Positions 42,066 through 53,238 of a stretch of 64,000 nucleotides of DNA are shown here, piece by piece (position 1 is the stretch's first letter; the number at the start of each line of letters is the position of its first letter). The translations under genes were made by a program, and so were the position numbers. Origin of the DNA: Phialophora verrucosa (taxonomy: Eukaryota > Ascomycota > Eurotiomycetes > Chaetothyriales > Herpotrichiellaceae); contig MSED01000006.1 of NCBI GenBank assembly GCA_002099365.1, positions 1,984,001 through 2,048,000 on the forward strand, given 5' to 3'. The notes under the pieces were generated by a model. The model searched no databases and was not told the origin of the DNA. It saw only the letters and a program-made list of their open reading frames with translations.

Positions 42066-43649
42066 TCAACTCAGCAAAACATCCGTCGTGTTGAACGACC
42101 GCGTGATCTCACTTCGCATCGACTCCCTATTCAACGACCACAGACAGACGCCAATCCTTTTCCAGGTCTCTCTGTCGCGACCCTCCTCCCTGGCCTGACG
42201 CGGATACGCCAGCACGCCTAGCCAGGCATACTGCTCGGGCTGGCCACCCCCTTGCAAAGACCCGATCAAGAAAACCGACACGCGTGATCCGTACGCGTCT
42301 TCCAAGGGATCCCCGATCTCGTTCGCGGCGTTGCCAACGCTAACAAAGTGCTTGGCATCCACGTCAGTGAACCCGCTGGGCAACTTGGCGCGATTCTCCA
42401 CCGTGGCGTCGAAGTACACGTACTCGAAGAGCGGACGGTTGCCCAGGTGCCGTGTCAGGGTGTTGCACAGCCTCGGGAATCGAATCTTGGATCCCTTGAA
42501 GCGGGCGGCATGTCGGGTGCGTGAAAAGGACATCTCGCAGTAGGATTTTGGCGTGTACGTGAAGCGTCCTTCGAGCAAGACACGCAACTTCCTGTGGAGG
42601 TACCAGCTGCGGCCCGGGCGTGGGTTCGCCAGGTGGACAAAATTTTGGGCAAAGACGGGACAGGCCTTGTTGAGGGCCTCGCCTAGCTGATCTTCCAGGT
42701 CCTCGAGGCTGAAGCTCCCGCCTGGATCGGCGGATGTGCCGAGCACGAGACCAAAGACCTGCATGATGCCGTAGATCCGGTCCTTTGGCTCGCGCGGATT
42801 GCGGATCGTGGAGACTGCATACAGCGAGATGGCGTTGTTGTAGTATGTACAGCGGACGCCGGCGTCGTCGAGCCGCTGGATCGCCTCCCGCGCCTTTTCC
42901 ACGCCCCTCGTGCCCAAGCTGCTGCTGGAGTGCTCGATTTCGTAGTGCAGGTCTTGAGCAATCTTTTGGTAGCCAGAATACATGTCGAAGAGGGAGCAGG
43001 GCCGCAGTTTGCCCCTCGCGCCCGGTATGTCGATCGAGGAGGCGTCTTTGAAGAGCAAAACCGCGCCGGGACGCAGGAACGATTCCTGAAGCACCCAGAG
43101 CGAGGAGAACCACGGGTCCGAGAAGACCAGCCTAATGTCCTGGAGGATGCTAGTCACCCAGTTCCGGTCAGGTCTTGGTTCAGCCTTCTTTCGATCGACG
43201 AGACGCGTGAGGATCGGCCCGATCACCTCTTTTTCCGAGTGGCTCAACCAGATGTACACCTGCCTGGCTCGGCGGAAGATGGCGGCCTGCTTGCCAATCT
43301 CGCTCATCTTGACCGCCTTATTCTTTTGATCGATGCATGCCACGTCCAGCCAGATGTGCGAACCTCCCTGGCTGACGCGCTTGACGACCCTGTGGAACGC
43401 CCGGACGGTGAAGCCTTCGGGGCGCACGGCGGGAACATCCCACTCGACGTTCTGTACGGGCAATGCTTCGCCGTGCTCGGTCAGCCAGCGACCCCATGTG
43501 TAGCTCAGGATATTGTACGTGGGAGCCTCGGTCCCGCCGTAGGTGCTGTGTCCCGACCTTTTGATCGAGGTCAGACGGTCGCCATGGACGTGGAGAAGGC
43601 GGCGTGGCCAGTAATTGTCCGGTGTGGTGATGAAGTTGTCTGCAGACAT
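42066..43649 (-). CDS. HET-domain protein (heterokaryon incompatibility type)
   Basis: This is a single-exon gene of 527 aa from the ATG at 43649. All three HET signature blocks are present in order: YNILSYTWG (about residues 45-53), WLDVACIDQKN (about 97-107) and SSLWVLQES (about 180-188). The domain continues through a bulky helical region with IRNPREPKDRIYGIM, the usual end of the HET module. The C-terminal ~250 residues have no recognised domain. HET domains act as death effectors when non-self fusion is sensed, or serve as general immune effectors in filamentous ascomycetes. No NACHT, WD40 or ankyrin sensor is attached here. It lies 6.4 kb from the NLR-like gene, with the Sro7-like and one unrecognised gene between. 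The frame is intact. Confidence 0.92.
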   Translation of the reverse strand: MSADNFITTPDNYWPRRLLHVHGDRLTSIKRSGHSTYGGTEAPTYNILSYTWGRWLTEHGEALPVQNVEWDVPAVRPEGFTVRAFHRVVKRVSQGGSHIWLDVACIDQKNKAVKMSEIGKQAAIFRRARQVYIWLSHSEKEVIGPILTRLVDRKKAEPRPDRNWVTSILQDIRLVFSDPWFSSLWVLQESFLRPGAVLLFKDASSIDIPGARGKLRPCSLFDMYSGYQKIAQDLHYEIEHSSSSLGTRGVEKAREAIQRLDDAGVRCTYYNNAISLYAVSTIRNPREPKDRIYGIMQVFGLVLGTSADPGGSFSLEDLEDQLGEALNKACPVFAQNFVHLANPRPGRSWYLHRKLRVLLEGRFTYTPKSYCEMSFSRTRHAARFKGSKIRFPRLCNTLTRHLGNRPLFEYVYFDATVENRAKLPSGFTDVDAKHFVSVGNAANEIGDPLEDAYGSRVSVFLIGSLQGGGQPEQYAWLGVLAYPRQAREEGRDRETWKRIGVCLWSLNRESMRSEITRSFNTTDVLLS

Positions 43650-44544
43650 GGCATCGATTCAAGAAGGCTCCACGGTTATGGATTGCGACATCGGGGTACG
43701 ATCAGGACATGTCACAGAAACAGATCAGAATCTCGCGTTGTCCGGGCGGGAAAACGCACAAATGCAGAGATGGGGCAAGTTGATAACGAGCTCTGGGAGG
43801 CGTCCGCGTACGCAAGAGTGGAATGGTTTCTCAAGCTTTAAGATTGATTTGTATTGTGATGATGGAGAGGCCGGGTGGTGAGTTTGAAGTGATACGAACA
43901 TGCCACGCAGCCCCGCACTTAGCGCCTTGTACAGTCGATGTATATGGAAGTGTCAGGATGCCTGAAGCTTGGAGAGGGATTCATATTAGGACAATAGTAA
44001 AGTGAAGAGAGTTTGAAACGAGTTCGTAGTGAACGGATATGCATCTGCGCCCCCGCACGTAGCGCCTTCCGTATGAGGATCGAGAACGAGCCTCAGTGGC
44101 CGTCGACATGCACGGAAGAGTCGAATGGCCGTGACGGCCCCGAGGTTGACGGGTTCATGCTAAGCGATGTTACATATCATGCCCCGTCTGAACCTTGGAC
44201 AGGGAGACAAGTCGTGGTCGCTGCCGGCAATACAGCTGCTGTGGATGGTATGTGATGCATGCTGAGTCAGCCTCCGCGGTATCTTATGTAGAGCCTTGCA
44301 CCAGGAGACTCGCCTCGAATCCAGTGTGCCAGATGATATGGATCAAGATTCATTGCGCCTGGGTATCTACCTGTAATCTACTGTCGGAAATAGCGTAACA
44401 AAGACACATACCCAACCTGAACAAAGACACCCACTCCCTGTCCCTTGTCCCGCCGCAAGCAACCTCGCCTCCCTTCCGCTTTCAGTCTTTTCCCGTCTCA
44501 CGCCTCACGGCTCAACACCCAACCGCCTCCCTCAGGGCCTTCGA
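43650..44544. other. Intergenic region upstream of the HET gene
   Basis: 895 bp hold the HET promoter and the 3' UTR of the H1-like gene. A short repeat-like pair occurs, cgcagccccgcacttagcgcctt near 43906 and cgcccccgcacgtagcgcctt near 44049 (about 143 bp apart, imperfect). No supported ORF. Confidence 0.5.
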
Positions 44545-46311
44545 CTACTCATCCGCCGTCGCAGCGAGGAACCGCAAGCCTCGGTGGCAAGAATCAACGT
44601 GCGGGACTCCTTTCTCATTCCCCAACACTTGAATGAACTCGGGCCCGTATGTCCGCTCCAGCTGGGAGAACCATTTGCGGCCCCTGGCAGCAAAGGTTGT
44701 CATCCTCCTGTCGCCTTGGGTCAGGACACGCGCTTTTTCCTTGTTCTGGCACGCTGGCTGCCGTTCGGTCTTGTTGGGAGGCGCCCTGGCACTGCTCCTG
44801 GTCAACCGCGCCTTCGTCACGCCCATGGGCTTCGCGGCCTCTTTTGCTGGAGCCTTGCCTTTCCCTGCCTGTTTCTTCGCTGTCGCGGCTTTCTTCGACT
44901 CCTTGGAAGCTGTGGTCGGGGTCTTCTTCGGCTGAGTCTTTTTGGTGGTCTTTTTGGTGGGTTTGCCCTTTGCGGGCTCCTTCTTTTTGGGCTTGTTCTT
45001 TTTGGCCTTTTGCTTGGTTGTCTTACGCTTGGGTGAAACAGGGACGGGCGAGGTTCGAGCTGGCTCAGCCTTCTGCTTTCGCGACCTGGTCTTCCTCGTT
45101 GAGGCTGCCGTTTTCTCCGGGGCCTTAGCCTTCGCTGCCTGCTTTGTTGCCCCGGCCTTTCCCGTGCCCTTGGCTGCGACAGCGTCTTTCTTGGCTTTCT
45201 TCTTCGCCGCGGCAGCGCCTTCTTTTTCCTTCTTTTTTGCGGCGGCAGCGTCTTGCTTTGCCTGCTTCTTGGCAGCGGATGCTTCTTCCCTCTCCTTCTT
45301 CTTCGCCGCCGCTGCTTCTTCCCTCTCCTTCTTCTTCGCCGCCGCCGCTTCTTCCTTTGCTCGCTTCGTGGCGTCGGCGGCTTCCTTCGCCTTCTTCTTT
45401 TTGGCGGCGGCAGCAGCAGCTGCAGCAGCATCCTCTTCCCTCTTCTTTGCAGCCGAAGCCTCCCCGACCGTGAGCTTGATAGTGATCTTCGAGCGCGTGC
45501 CGCTTGAAGGGTTTCCCTGCGGATTCTGCTCCGCGTCCTTCACGATGTTATCGATTCTCTGCTCCAAATCTTTGCCTCCAAAGATCTTCATCAAGTCATC
45601 GTTGATGGGTCCGGGGTAAACCGGCGCCTTCCCCCTCGTGATTGTCGCTTTCGGAGATTTGATGCCGGGCGGCCCAAGTCTCTGGATCGCAGCTCGGTTG
45701 ATTTCAGCTGCTGTCGGTGACTTCATCTCGTCGCGCCGAGGCCTTTTCGTTGTCGGTTTCTTCGAATTTTTCTTGGGGTCAGATTCTTTTTCAAGCCTTT
45801 CAACTTCGTGGGATACAAGCTCGCCCACTCTTTGTTTCCTCCGGGCCGAGAGGTCGCTGGCACTGGAAGTACGGGGTCCGGCAGCATTCACAGCGTCTTC
45901 ACCACCGCCACCACGCACGTCGGATTCGGGCTGGGTGTATTCTGCAGGTCCCGGTTGAGTATAAGCAGGCCGTTCAGGTGTCCTGTCATTCTAAATGATG
46001 TCAGAAACATGTTGCATCTTGCATGCAACGCTGCAGCCAGTGATGTGATGGAGGCTCACTGGCCGACAAGATGATGCCGAGCGGCATGAGGATGAAGCAT
46101 TGAGGACTCACCTCGCCATGAGGATTGTCGTTCATGAAGGTATCGTTTGCTGGGTGGACAGTCGTCCGCGCAAGTTTCCTGTCTTTCTCGTCTTTCTTGG
46201 TGCTGCCTCGTGTCTATTCGCAAGTCAGATGACAGATTGTCAACGGAACAGAAGGCGGTTGATAACTCATCTGAGTACCGCCCGTGCCACAGGATAACTT
46301 ACTTTCACCAT
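44545..46311 (-). CDS. Lysine/alanine-rich, histone H1-like low-complexity protein
   Basis: Exons are complement(46303..46311), complement(46112..46213) and complement(44545..45990), giving 518 aa. The first coding exon is only nine bases (Met-Val-Lys). Introns are 89 and 121 bp and all junctions are phase 0. The N-terminal third is mixed-charge (KTRGSTKKDEKDRKLARTTV) with a conserved-looking segment around KAPVYPGPINDDLMKIFGG (about 135-155) and KITIKLTV. The middle (about 195-310) is a long Lys/Ala/Glu helix built from AAAKKKEREEA-like repeats. It is followed by a Lys/Pro/Thr-rich tail of the kind found in linker histones and other chromatin proteins. A globular H1 winged helix is not evident, so it is not canonical H1. 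The C-terminal RKWFSQLERTYGPEFIQVL may be a small folded element. A nuclear, nucleic-acid-associated role is inferred from composition only. Confidence 0.7.
45280..45345 (-). repeat. 33-bp tandem repeat encoding an 11-residue Ala/Lys/Glu unit
   Basis: Two adjacent, nearly identical 33-bp units lie in frame within the H1-like gene, flanked by more diverged copies on both sides. Copy number may be variable. Confidence 0.75.
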
Positions 46312-47075
46312 AGTAATTGTAGCTGTAAGAGATATATAGGGCTTTTTCTATGCTTCGATGAGTGACGCCTTCGCAGAGTCTACTTGACCTGGACTAGGGC
46401 TAGCAGAGAAATGTGATGAGAAGGGGCACCGCGACCGGCATGGATACAACCTCATTTTTGAACTCCCAAAGCTGGGGGGACCATGAAGTGGCTGACAAAG
46501 AATATGATGGACGACCAAGGGAGACATGTCAAGAAAACAAAATCCAGCACCCCGTGGACAAAGGATGCTGATGCCGCAAACAGCAGCAATGCGGTCGAAC
46601 TGCCGTCACAGAGTCAGTGGACGCCGGATCAAGGACTCAAAGAAGAGTTCAAGGGGGGCATCGAGTTCGACTCTCTCTTTCAGTTTGCGAATGACGGCAA
46701 ATCAAAGAAATGACTGTTGGGACGCGTCGAGCGAAAAATCCGACGGCAACCTAGGATTCGAGAGGTGAAATAGATCGTTTCCTCGCCATATATCCGCCTC
46801 GAGTACAAATAGCACAATGGCAACCACAGGTTCCCATCATATACCATCCCATCTTGCTCGAAACATCCGATCAACGTCGCTTGGGGAAATAAGTCCGATA
46901 TAATCACAATCACACATTTTCCAAGGCTCCTCTTTCTCCTTTTACAAGGTCATCATCAAGTCATAATCGCCATTGGGTCGTTGTTGCAAAAGAAAGACGC
47001 GTCCCTCCAGAGACTGGTTTTGATGTACTTCGCCCGACAAGGAGACGCGGTATGTGTTTATAACGTGGTGGCAAT
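46312..47075. other. Intergenic region upstream of the H1-like gene
   Basis: 764 bp between the H1-like start and the 3' end of the MAPKKK gene, both on minus. It contains the H1-like promoter, the kinase 3' UTR and one small plus-strand ORF listed separately. Confidence 0.5.
46483..46713 (+). CDS. Tentative small ORF, 76 aa
   Basis: The start has a fair context (accATGaag). The product is hydrophilic with protein-like composition, including KEEFKGGIEFDSLFQFANDG near its end. It has no signal peptide, membrane segment or recognised motif, and no intron is needed. It sits alone in an otherwise non-coding spacer. It may be a small gene or an accidental ORF. Confidence 0.22.
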   Translation: MKWLTKNMMDDQGRHVKKTKSSTPWTKDADAANSSNAVELPSQSQWTPDQGLKEEFKGGIEFDSLFQFANDGKSKK

Positions 47076-50000
47076 TCAGCCACCAAGTGCGGTGCTCTCA
47101 ACATTCCTTAGTTTTGCCGCGAGTGTGGTATCGTAGAAGTTGTAATATGGGTTTGGAATGCAGAAGGTAGAGTGGCGTAGAAGCGTCTCGGCAGTCGGTC
47201 GATCGGTCGCGTTGCTATCATCTAAATTAGTATCATCCAAAGCACCATTTAAGAGCCCGATACTCACACTTGGAAACAGTCGTACATGAAATTCAACCCG
47301 TCAACCGTCGCTGTTGACTGGACTTCTTCAGGAATCGGCGGTGCTTGGCTGAGACTTCCAAGCTTGAAGATGGCACCGATGGCTTCTTCACGGCTCCATG
47401 GTCGTTTCCCTGCGAACATCTCCAGCACCACACAGCCAAGTGACCAGATGTCGACTTTGGCACTGTAACCTTGTCCTTGCGAGCGGACTACCTCGGGAGC
47501 CATCCAGAAAACGGAACCCTGCATGCTGTTGGTCACGTCGTTGCCGTAGATGTTGTCGGATTTCTTGGAGATGCCAAAATCGGAGATCTTGCAGGTGCCA
47601 TCCAGGTCGAGCAGGATATTTTCGGCTTTCAAGTCTCGATGAAGGATGCCCTCTTGGTGAAGATACGCCAGTCCTTCCAGTGTCTGCCGTGTGAGCGAGC
47701 GAACCACAGCTTCCTCGAACTTTCCATGTTTGCGAAGACAGCTCCCGATGGAACCACCAGGAATATATTCGAGATAGATGCTGATGGAGAACTCCTTCCG
47801 CTCGCAACCCAGGTATTGCACGATATTGGGATGTTCTAGATGCTGCATCGTATCGATCTCTTGATCGAGAGCCGCCACCATTTCCTTGATCCGATCCTTG
47901 TCTTGGCCTGCTGCCTTTTGATTGACCTCGACTTGCTTGACGGCTAAGAACTCACCCGTCGTAGCATTCATACCGAGATATACACGTCCGTACGTACCTT
48001 TCCCAATAAGCTGACCACGGATGATCTTAAACGTTGCCTGCCGCTTCGGCGTGTCATCCGTGGGGACTTCTTCTTGGGGTATAGGGTCGAGAGTAGATAG
48101 ACGATTTCCCGGTTTCGGTCTGATCTGAACGATGTGGGCACCGAACATCTTGGTTGATTTCCGACGGATGATGCCGCTTGCATTGGTCTCCTGGACTCGC
48201 GCTGCAATAGAAGGCCCTCTCCTGATGCTCACATCGTTTCGTTTCTGCGCGACTTCACGAATCGACTTCATCCTGCTTAGGCCGCCCGTCGATTTGCCAA
48301 CTTGCCGCTGAGCGACACTGGCGACCTTGTTGCGGTCCTTAGCCTTCAGTGTCGACTCATCGGAGCCCAATGTATCCGAATCATTCTTGCGGCTGAACTC
48401 GAGATCTAAACCAGCGGTACCAAAAGTGACTGCCTTCGAACGAGTCTCAAGCGCATCAAGCGGGTCTTGATCAGACGATCTCATAGGAGAGTTATTGTCA
48501 CCTTTTTCTTCGAGGTACGGCTTGTCAAGATCGACACCGGGGAAGAATTCATCGAGATGATCGACGACATTTTCTACCGCAGGACGATTTGCCCAGATGT
48601 CGCTGATAAATGAGTCCCGTCTGCTCATTCGATCATCTGGAGACTGCGCCGAACCGCTGAAACTGCCGTCGGAATAACTGCGATCGTAGCCTTCTCCGCT
48701 AGCCGTTGCGCTCTCGTCGGCAGGAGGACGCATGCCGCTAGATGAGCCTGGCGACTTAAACCGTACGTTCTTGGCCGTATTTTGGTCCGTGTCAACAGTC
48801 AACGTTGGTCGCTGGTCTTTAATGCGCGGCGGGGTAGCGGTGCCGGTGCTTGACATTGACTTGTTGGCCAGCGGGATCGCAAACAGCCCATCATCCGAGT
48901 CATCGTCCGAATCATCATCCCTGGTCGGGTGAGGCGAAGGTGCGAATGACACGTTTGTCTCCTTGAACTCGAGATCAGGGCCATACGACTTTCGACTCTG
49001 GAGTAACGGGCGTGGTGGCGACTCGGTCGAAGGACTCACTGCTGGAGACGGTCTGAACCGTCGAGCATTATCGGCAGCAGCGTTCTGCGGTCGGCTATCT
49101 CGGTTGAAATCGCCAAACCCTTCTTCATAGTCAGGAACTTTGAACAACATATCACCTTTGCCCCGAGTGAAATCGGGACGAAGAGACCCACCTGAATTGT
49201 TTCGACCGTAGTCGCCACGACTTCTGTCTTGTGGCATTCCCTGACTAGCCAGGGCGGCGGGCGCAACGCTCATCTTGCCCATATTGGCCAACGCCGCTCC
49301 AATGCCTCCCGCCGGGGTAGCTCCGAAGGTAGCGGATTTCTTCTTGTTAAGTTTCCCATCTTCCTCGGCAATTGGGTCAGAGATCCGCTTCAAGGCGTCA
49401 AGCGAAGACCTGGTTCCAGATCCTCGAGCCCTCAGAGAGTTGACCTTGGTCAATGTGGTAGATTCCGCGGGAGCCGTCGGAGGGCGACGCACCGGGACGA
49501 GGTTCTCGACCTTCTTTTCCTCAAAAGGCGAATGTCGTGGGCTGTCAAAATCAATGACAGTATTCCCCCGAATGCTGTTACCACTGTATGTGGCGCTCTG
49601 TTCCTTTTGAGCTCGACGAGATTCCAGGTATGCCCTTTGCTGGGCTTCGGTCTTTCGCCTGTACTCTTCGGCCTGCTTCTGCATAATCAGCGGATCGGTG
49701 GTCAGTGCATCCGCTGCGCCTGGGGAAGTATAGCCATTGCGACTCATGCCACCCGAAGAGTTGGACTTGACCATAGGCGCGCCACGCTCGACAGCGGCCT
49801 TATGGCCAAAAGAGACGCCAAGCCCAGCTGTTTGAGCTGGCACCGCGGACAGTGTTGGGCTCCTCACGTACAGCTTCACGCTGCCCAGAGGATCTGTCCG
49901 ACTGCGTACGGCGACGAGCGCGTTATCGGAAAGAGCGCTTTCATGGTCGCTCTGCCCGGGCTCGGTAAGGAAGATCTGCGCATACTCTGCATCCGGGATT

Positions 50001-52048
50001 CCAAGCTCAATGCAGATCAGGCTACGCAAGGCAATTGCTGTTTCCACTTCGGTGACATCGACTAGCCGATAGTTCCAGAAGTCCGGCGTCACGAAGATGT
50101 ATCTTCTCGCGACGCGAGCGCCACGACGGGCGGTTGCTGGAAGGCGTTCATCTTCGCTCACCGTCGAAGGAGGACGTTGCATCAAACCCAAATCGCTGCC
50201 GTTTGCGCCAGGCTTCGAGAGGATTTTCCAGGGTCCTGGACTTGTTGGTGATTCCAAAGGATGATCATCAGGTGGAGGTTGGCTATGCTCATGCCTCTTC
50301 CTCATGAATTTACTGAGAAAGCCCTTGCTGTGATCTTTACCTCCAGGGCCCGGGGTGTAATCATTGCTCCAGGTCCGATGAGCTTCCAAAGGCGATGGTC
50401 TCGTTGCCTCTTGTGCATCGCGCCTCTCTGCATAGAAGCGTGTCGACTCAATGGCCGTATTGGAGCGGGTTTGACCGGTTGCATACAGCATAGAATCCGT
50501 GCTATTGTTCTTGCTGTGGTCTGGGCGCTGGGACTGAGAAGAAGTGCTGGTAGCTGAGACGGGGACTGCGCTACCAAGGCCGGGGCTGGCATTTGGGGAC
50601 GCTTCAAACGGCTTCGGCAACAAGCCGGTGGAACCGTCACCAGAGAGGTTAGGGCTATGTCGGCCGCGGCTGTTCAAATTGTTTAAAGCACCTCTGGTAT
50701 AATCCGCGCGACCTGTTGCTGCAAAGTTCTCGGGGGGTTTGGCATCGCTGGGAGTCGAAGAGGCGCTGCTATGTTTGCTCAGAACTGGCATTGTGCTGCT
50801 CCGAGGCTGGGAGGTGCGGTGCCCCAGACCGACCGGAAATTGAGGAGGCATCTGCTTCCCCGGACTGCCCTCAGGACCAGCGGTACCAGGCGTGCTACCA
50901 AACTCGGATCGAGGGAGATGAGGCGAATTCTCCAAGGTGCTTTCAGTCCCGGCGCTTGGAATCATGCCAGACTCACGCCGTCTATGACCGATCCCTGCAC
51001 TGGCCGGCCCTTCACCACCTTGTTCCACCAGGCGCGAAATGAGCTTGCGCAACCTCTTGCCTTCTTCCCTCTCGCGACCCTGGTCCCAGCCAGTATTGCT
51101 GTTGGAGCACACCTTCGCAAGCTGCGGGTAAATTGTTTGATGCATCATACCAAGATTCCCACGCCCATTTGGACCGCGTCCCAGATCAAGAAAATCGGAG
51201 CCTTGCAATTTCAAGACCCTGAAGGTTTCCTGCCAATCATTTGAGAAGCCATTTGCTGCCAGCCAGATGAGCACTCGGTCAAGCGGCCATTGTGACGAGA
51301 GCTCGCTGGAGTTGCTGCCTGTCACGGCGGCACTGTGAGCGCGCTGTCGGCCATCGGTGCCCGTCTGGGGATTAATCAGGGTTGCCGTAGGAGGTCCCGG
51401 GGAGATCGGTTCATTGAGGTCGCGGAGCGGAAGAGTAAAGGATGGCTTGTTGGAAGAAGCTGAAGCCGCACGGCTTTCCCTGTTGGCAATATCGGGATTT
51501 GGCTGGGTGGGATTGGGATAGGAATAGCTGTGCGAGGTAGATGTGCCGTCCGAATACTTTTGGTCTGAATGTGATAGCGACGGTTCGGATGTAAATTGGG
51601 TGTCGTATCTGGAATACGATGCATAGTCGTCGAGGGGTGGGATGCCAACTCCAGGGCCGAATGAATCTCCTGTGGGGATAAAGGTGGCAGAAAGGATGGG
51701 CTTATCATTCTGCGGCGGCGGCGGAGGGATGTTCAATTGGCGCATGCCATAAGAAATATGCTGCCCTTGGGGCTGGTTGTGATTGAAGGGCGGCGGTGGA
51801 GGTATATTCTGGCCCATCCCCGGTCGTCCCCATGGCTGCTGCCATCCTGCGCCTGGGAGTCCAAACACTGTGCCTAATGGCATCGACGATGGGTGCGGCC
51901 CTGGGGGAGGGGGAGGCAGATTTGACCCTGGATATGGTCGGGGAGGAGGCGGTGGTAGATGTCCCATGGTCCCTTGGCCTGGTGGAGGCGGAGGGCCTGG
52001 GATATACTGTTGTCGCTGGTTGTCCATGATTTGGCTGTTCGAGACCAT
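47076..52048 (-). CDS. BCK1: Cell-wall-integrity MAPKKK, Bck1 type
   Basis: Exons are complement(47268..52048) and complement(47076..47214) with a 53-bp intron, giving 1639 aa (or 1632 from the second ATG at 52027, which opens MDNQRQQYIPGPPPPP). The N-terminus is a poly-Pro region. A SAM-like module follows at about 255-315 (RVLIWLAANGFSNDWQETF), and a ubiquitin-fold, Ras-binding-like segment at about 660-740 (YIFVTPDFWNYRLVDVTEVE). A long Ser/Pro/Arg-rich linker leads to the protein kinase domain from about residue 1340: GKGTYG loop, Lys in LAVKQVEV, HRDLKAEN and SDFGISKK. Bck1 receives the protein kinase C signal and activates the Mkk1/2-Slt2(MpkA) cascade that induces wall genes such as glucan synthase and Gas-type enzymes. 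The last exon supplies the final kinase helix (RPTAETLLRHSTF). Confidence 0.95.
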
Positions 52049-53238
52049 CCTCCAGTGGGTGTTATAGCCGATTCAACTATTGCTGTCAATATCACCGCCT
52101 TTGACTGACAGATGCAACCATCTCTCGTTCTCTTCCCTCACTTCCAAGCCTTCAGCTCCTGCTATTGTGAGTGAGCGACCGTTCCTCGAGGGACAGTCGC
52201 GATCGCACTTGGCTCCCTGTATCGTGGAAGACGAGGTACTCCTCTTGAGATGACGCAGCTCACAAGCGCATGGTGGCCGTCGCAGCTCGTCACCACTGAC
52301 ACAGCTGATATGCAGCGCAAGTAGATATCGAGGAGGGAAGGGTGAGGAATGCCACGTGGAGGCGGATAAGTGTCAAGTGGAAGATGGAGACCAACGTCGG
52401 CAGTTATCCAATGCCGCTGGCAAGAGGCTGAGCTGTAAGCAGCGAAGGATGGCGACGGCGACAGTGAGATTCTTCGTGGTCAAGCGTCACGTCGCAGTCT
52501 GTCGGCGTGGAGATGTGGCTGAACTGCGGGAGGGAAGGGTTCGAGGCTCGAATAGGCTAGCCTGAGGCTGGGAGTTTGCTGCCGGGGGGGCCAATTGAGG
52601 GCCCGGAATAAGCGCGCCCTCAATCTGTACAAGTTACGAGTACATCCTGCTCGCCCACTGAGTTGGCTCATCGCATGTGCGCTCCGCCCTCCGCCAGTGA
52701 TCTTCAGGCCCGTTTTTCTCTCCAGGCGGGTGCCGAGTTCTGTAGCTGGGCGGGGCTCATCCGGAAGAACGACCGACATTCCAACAACTTCACAAGCGTA
52801 AACACCATTTTCGGATTTACCAAATTGTCTGGTGCTGGACAATGTTTGTCCTGATTGACGCGACCACTGCATGACTCTGCAGCTTACAACGCGGACTCAC
52901 ATAATATGCTTGCAGTGTTGGATAAAGCTTCGACAGGCGTGGTGTTGCAGTGGGCTGATTCTTGATCTCGACATCATACCACTTCTGCATCATATCGCTC
53001 CTCGCCCCAGTCTGTCTGCTTCTACTGTTCCAATGAAAGAGGTCTCGTCGCATAAGGATCTTCGAAGCTCCAGAGCTTATCTTGCTCCTCCACCTGTGCC
53101 TGGTGCTGCCGTCCCGTCGCAATCCGCGGCACATGTGCTGCTGGGATTCTTCATAAAATCCCATTGAGTCCTTTACTTTGCGCTTTTCTCCTGACTGTCT
53201 TCTATGTCCATCATTGTATCCTCTACACGCGTTACAAC
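52049..53238. promoter_or_regulatory. Divergent promoter region between Bck1 and pyruvate decarboxylase
   Basis: 1190 bp between two start codons facing apart. A TATA-like cataaaa occurs at 53152-53158, about 85 bp before the decarboxylase ATG, followed by a C/T-rich leader. No supported ORF. Confidence 0.5.

Noticed and set aside
42364..43841. Alternative ORFs (249 and 303 codons) overlapping the HET gene
   Set aside because: The HET signature motifs are all in the 527-codon minus frame; these are other frames of the same DNA.
44584..45619. Plus-strand ORFs up to 225 codons rich in Phe, Leu and Ala opposite the H1-like gene
   Set aside because: They are antisense translations of the Lys/Ala repeats (AAG/GCC codons read as CTT/GGC) and only look like membrane proteins.
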